Source: an uncultured Zetaproteobacteria bacterium (lineage in GTDB: Bacteria > Pseudomonadota > Zetaproteobacteria > Mariprofundales > Mariprofundaceae). Taken from it: a stretch of DNA of 6,568 bases. Location: NCBI GenBank assembly GCA_913056285.1, contig CAJXNE010000116.1:1-6568 (forward strand). The letters are read 5' to 3'. The position numbers and the translations under genes were made by a program. The notes beneath the pieces were generated by a model. That model did not search any database. It had not been told where the DNA came from and saw only the letters and a program-made list of their open reading frames with translations. Below are positions 5,952 to 6,568 of this stretch, one piece after another. Position 1 is the first letter of the stretch; each line of letters opens with the position of its first letter.

Positions 5952-6446
5952 TCAGCGATCGAGCACGTCGTCGCGGGTGCTGTCAGCAATGGCAATGACC
6001 TGTTGAATCAAATCATTGGCTACGCCCAGTTCGGCCAGTGTCGCGCGTATATGCATCAGGATGTGTTCAAAATGAGAGTCATTCAGGCCCATTTTTATCA
6101 AATGACGATGCCCTTCGCGCATGTCTTTGCCGGTATAGGAATGAGGACCGCCAAAAGCCATTGTTAAAAAGGCTTTTTGTTTGGCAGCCTGTTTTTCCAT
6201 GTCCACGCCTTCAAAGAATGGAACGACATAGGCATCAGCAAGTACTCTGCGATAAAACACGTCAACAGCTGCATTCACAGCAGCCTCACCGCCCAATTGC
6301 GCATACAGGCTTTCATCTACCGTAGACGCAGTCGCATCCGGCTCTGCTGTGCGGCCTTTTTCAGCAATACCAGCCAGAATAATCGGCATCAGCAGACCGA
6401 GCGTGCCAAACAGGATAAATACGGGAATAAAAGTTTCTAAATGCAT
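5952..6446 (-). CDS. membrane-anchored group I truncated hemoglobin
   Basis: The 164-residue protein joins an N-terminal membrane helix (about 6-28, opening MHLETFIPVF) to a linker (34-45) and a complete group I truncated globin (46-164). Globin landmarks are SLYAQLGGEAAV (46-57), the B-helix VFYRRVLAD with Y65 at the likely B10 position, VPFFEGVDM, QKAFLTMAFGGP, YTGKDM and the probable heme-ligand H113 in EGHRHL. The domain ends in DSTRDDVLDR. Group I globins bind O2 and NO, and some act as NO dioxygenases when reduced. The charge pattern predicts N-outside, C-inside, so the heme domain should face the cytosol where the reductase works. It begins 6 bases after the stop of another globin gene, with only a weak AGG as SD, suggesting translational coupling. 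Confidence 0.92.
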   Translation of the reverse strand: MHLETFIPVFILFGTLGLLMPIILAGIAEKGRTAEPDATASTVDESLYAQLGGEAAVNAAVDVFYRRVLADAYVVPFFEGVDMEKQAAKQKAFLTMAFGGPHSYTGKDMREGHRHLIKMGLNDSHFEHILMHIRATLAELGVANDLIQQVIAIADSTRDDVLDR

Positions 6447-6452
6447 AATCGT

Positions 6453-6568
6453 TTACCTGTCCAGCACGTCGTCACGGGTGGACTCAGCCACACTGATGAC
6501 CGTATCAATCAGATCCTGAGCCACGCCCAATTCCGCCAGTGTAGAACGCAGGTGACACAGAATATGTT
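6453..6568 (-). CDS. group I truncated hemoglobin, C-terminal part only (cut by window edge)
   Basis: The minus-strand frame entering from the window edge encodes 37 full codons: HILCHLRSTLAELG, then VAQDLIDTVI, then SVAESTRDDVLDR and TAA. It aligns without gaps to the last 37 residues of the next globin (HILMHIRATLAELG...STRDDVLDR), differing at about ten positions. It is therefore a tandem paralogue whose heme-ligand region and N-terminus lie outside the window. Whether it also carries the membrane anchor cannot be seen. The stop lies 6 bases before the start of the downstream globin, so both are surely on one transcript. Confidence 0.9.
   Translation of the reverse strand, partial: HILCHLRSTLAELGVAQDLIDTVISVAESTRDDVLDR

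Overview
The window looks like a piece of a proteobacterial chromosome of moderate GC, most likely a beta- or gammaproteobacterium. This rests on the bacterial PgsA, the tRNA-Glu with encoded CCA, sigma-70-like promoters and AGGGAGG-type Shine-Dalgarno (SD) sequences. The species cannot be named from the sequence. All genes but one lie on the minus strand, so transcription runs mostly from high to low coordinates.

Right part (about 4657-6568, minus strand): a globin cluster. In transcription order it holds the C-terminal end of a group I truncated hemoglobin cut by the window edge; a second truncated hemoglobin carrying an N-terminal membrane helix; a strong intrinsic terminator; a 2Fe-2S/FAD/NAD(P)H oxidoreductase; a promoter with nested inverted repeats; and a 35-residue membrane peptide followed by another terminator. 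The peptide is nearly the same sequence as the membrane anchor of the hemoglobin (27 of 33 residues identical by eye). The working idea is a membrane-tethered globin reduced by a dedicated flavo-iron-sulfur reductase, for NO or O2 chemistry at the inner membrane, with a free copy of the anchor as a possible partner.

Middle (2741-4573, minus strand): a two-gene operon. It encodes a MotA/TolQ/ExbB-type channel protein and a one-helix MotB/ExbD-like partner in which a coiled coil leads to a von Willebrand A (vWA) domain instead of a peptidoglycan-binding OmpA domain. This resembles an ion-driven 5:2 rotary motor whose output domain is a metal-dependent adhesion-type fold.

Left part: yip1-like membrane protein on the plus strand (2169-2711), divergent from the housekeeping operon mazG - DUF3467 - pgsA (1916 down to 185). 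A tRNA-Glu gene with its own stable-RNA-type promoter follows. mazG cleans the NTP pool and pgsA makes phosphatidylglycerol phosphate. The DUF3467 protein has no assigned function and is translationally coupled to mazG.

No CRISPR array, insertion sequence or integrase is visible. There is no gene-free stretch longer than 300 bases; the longest gap is about 250 bases, between the mazG and yip1-like starts.
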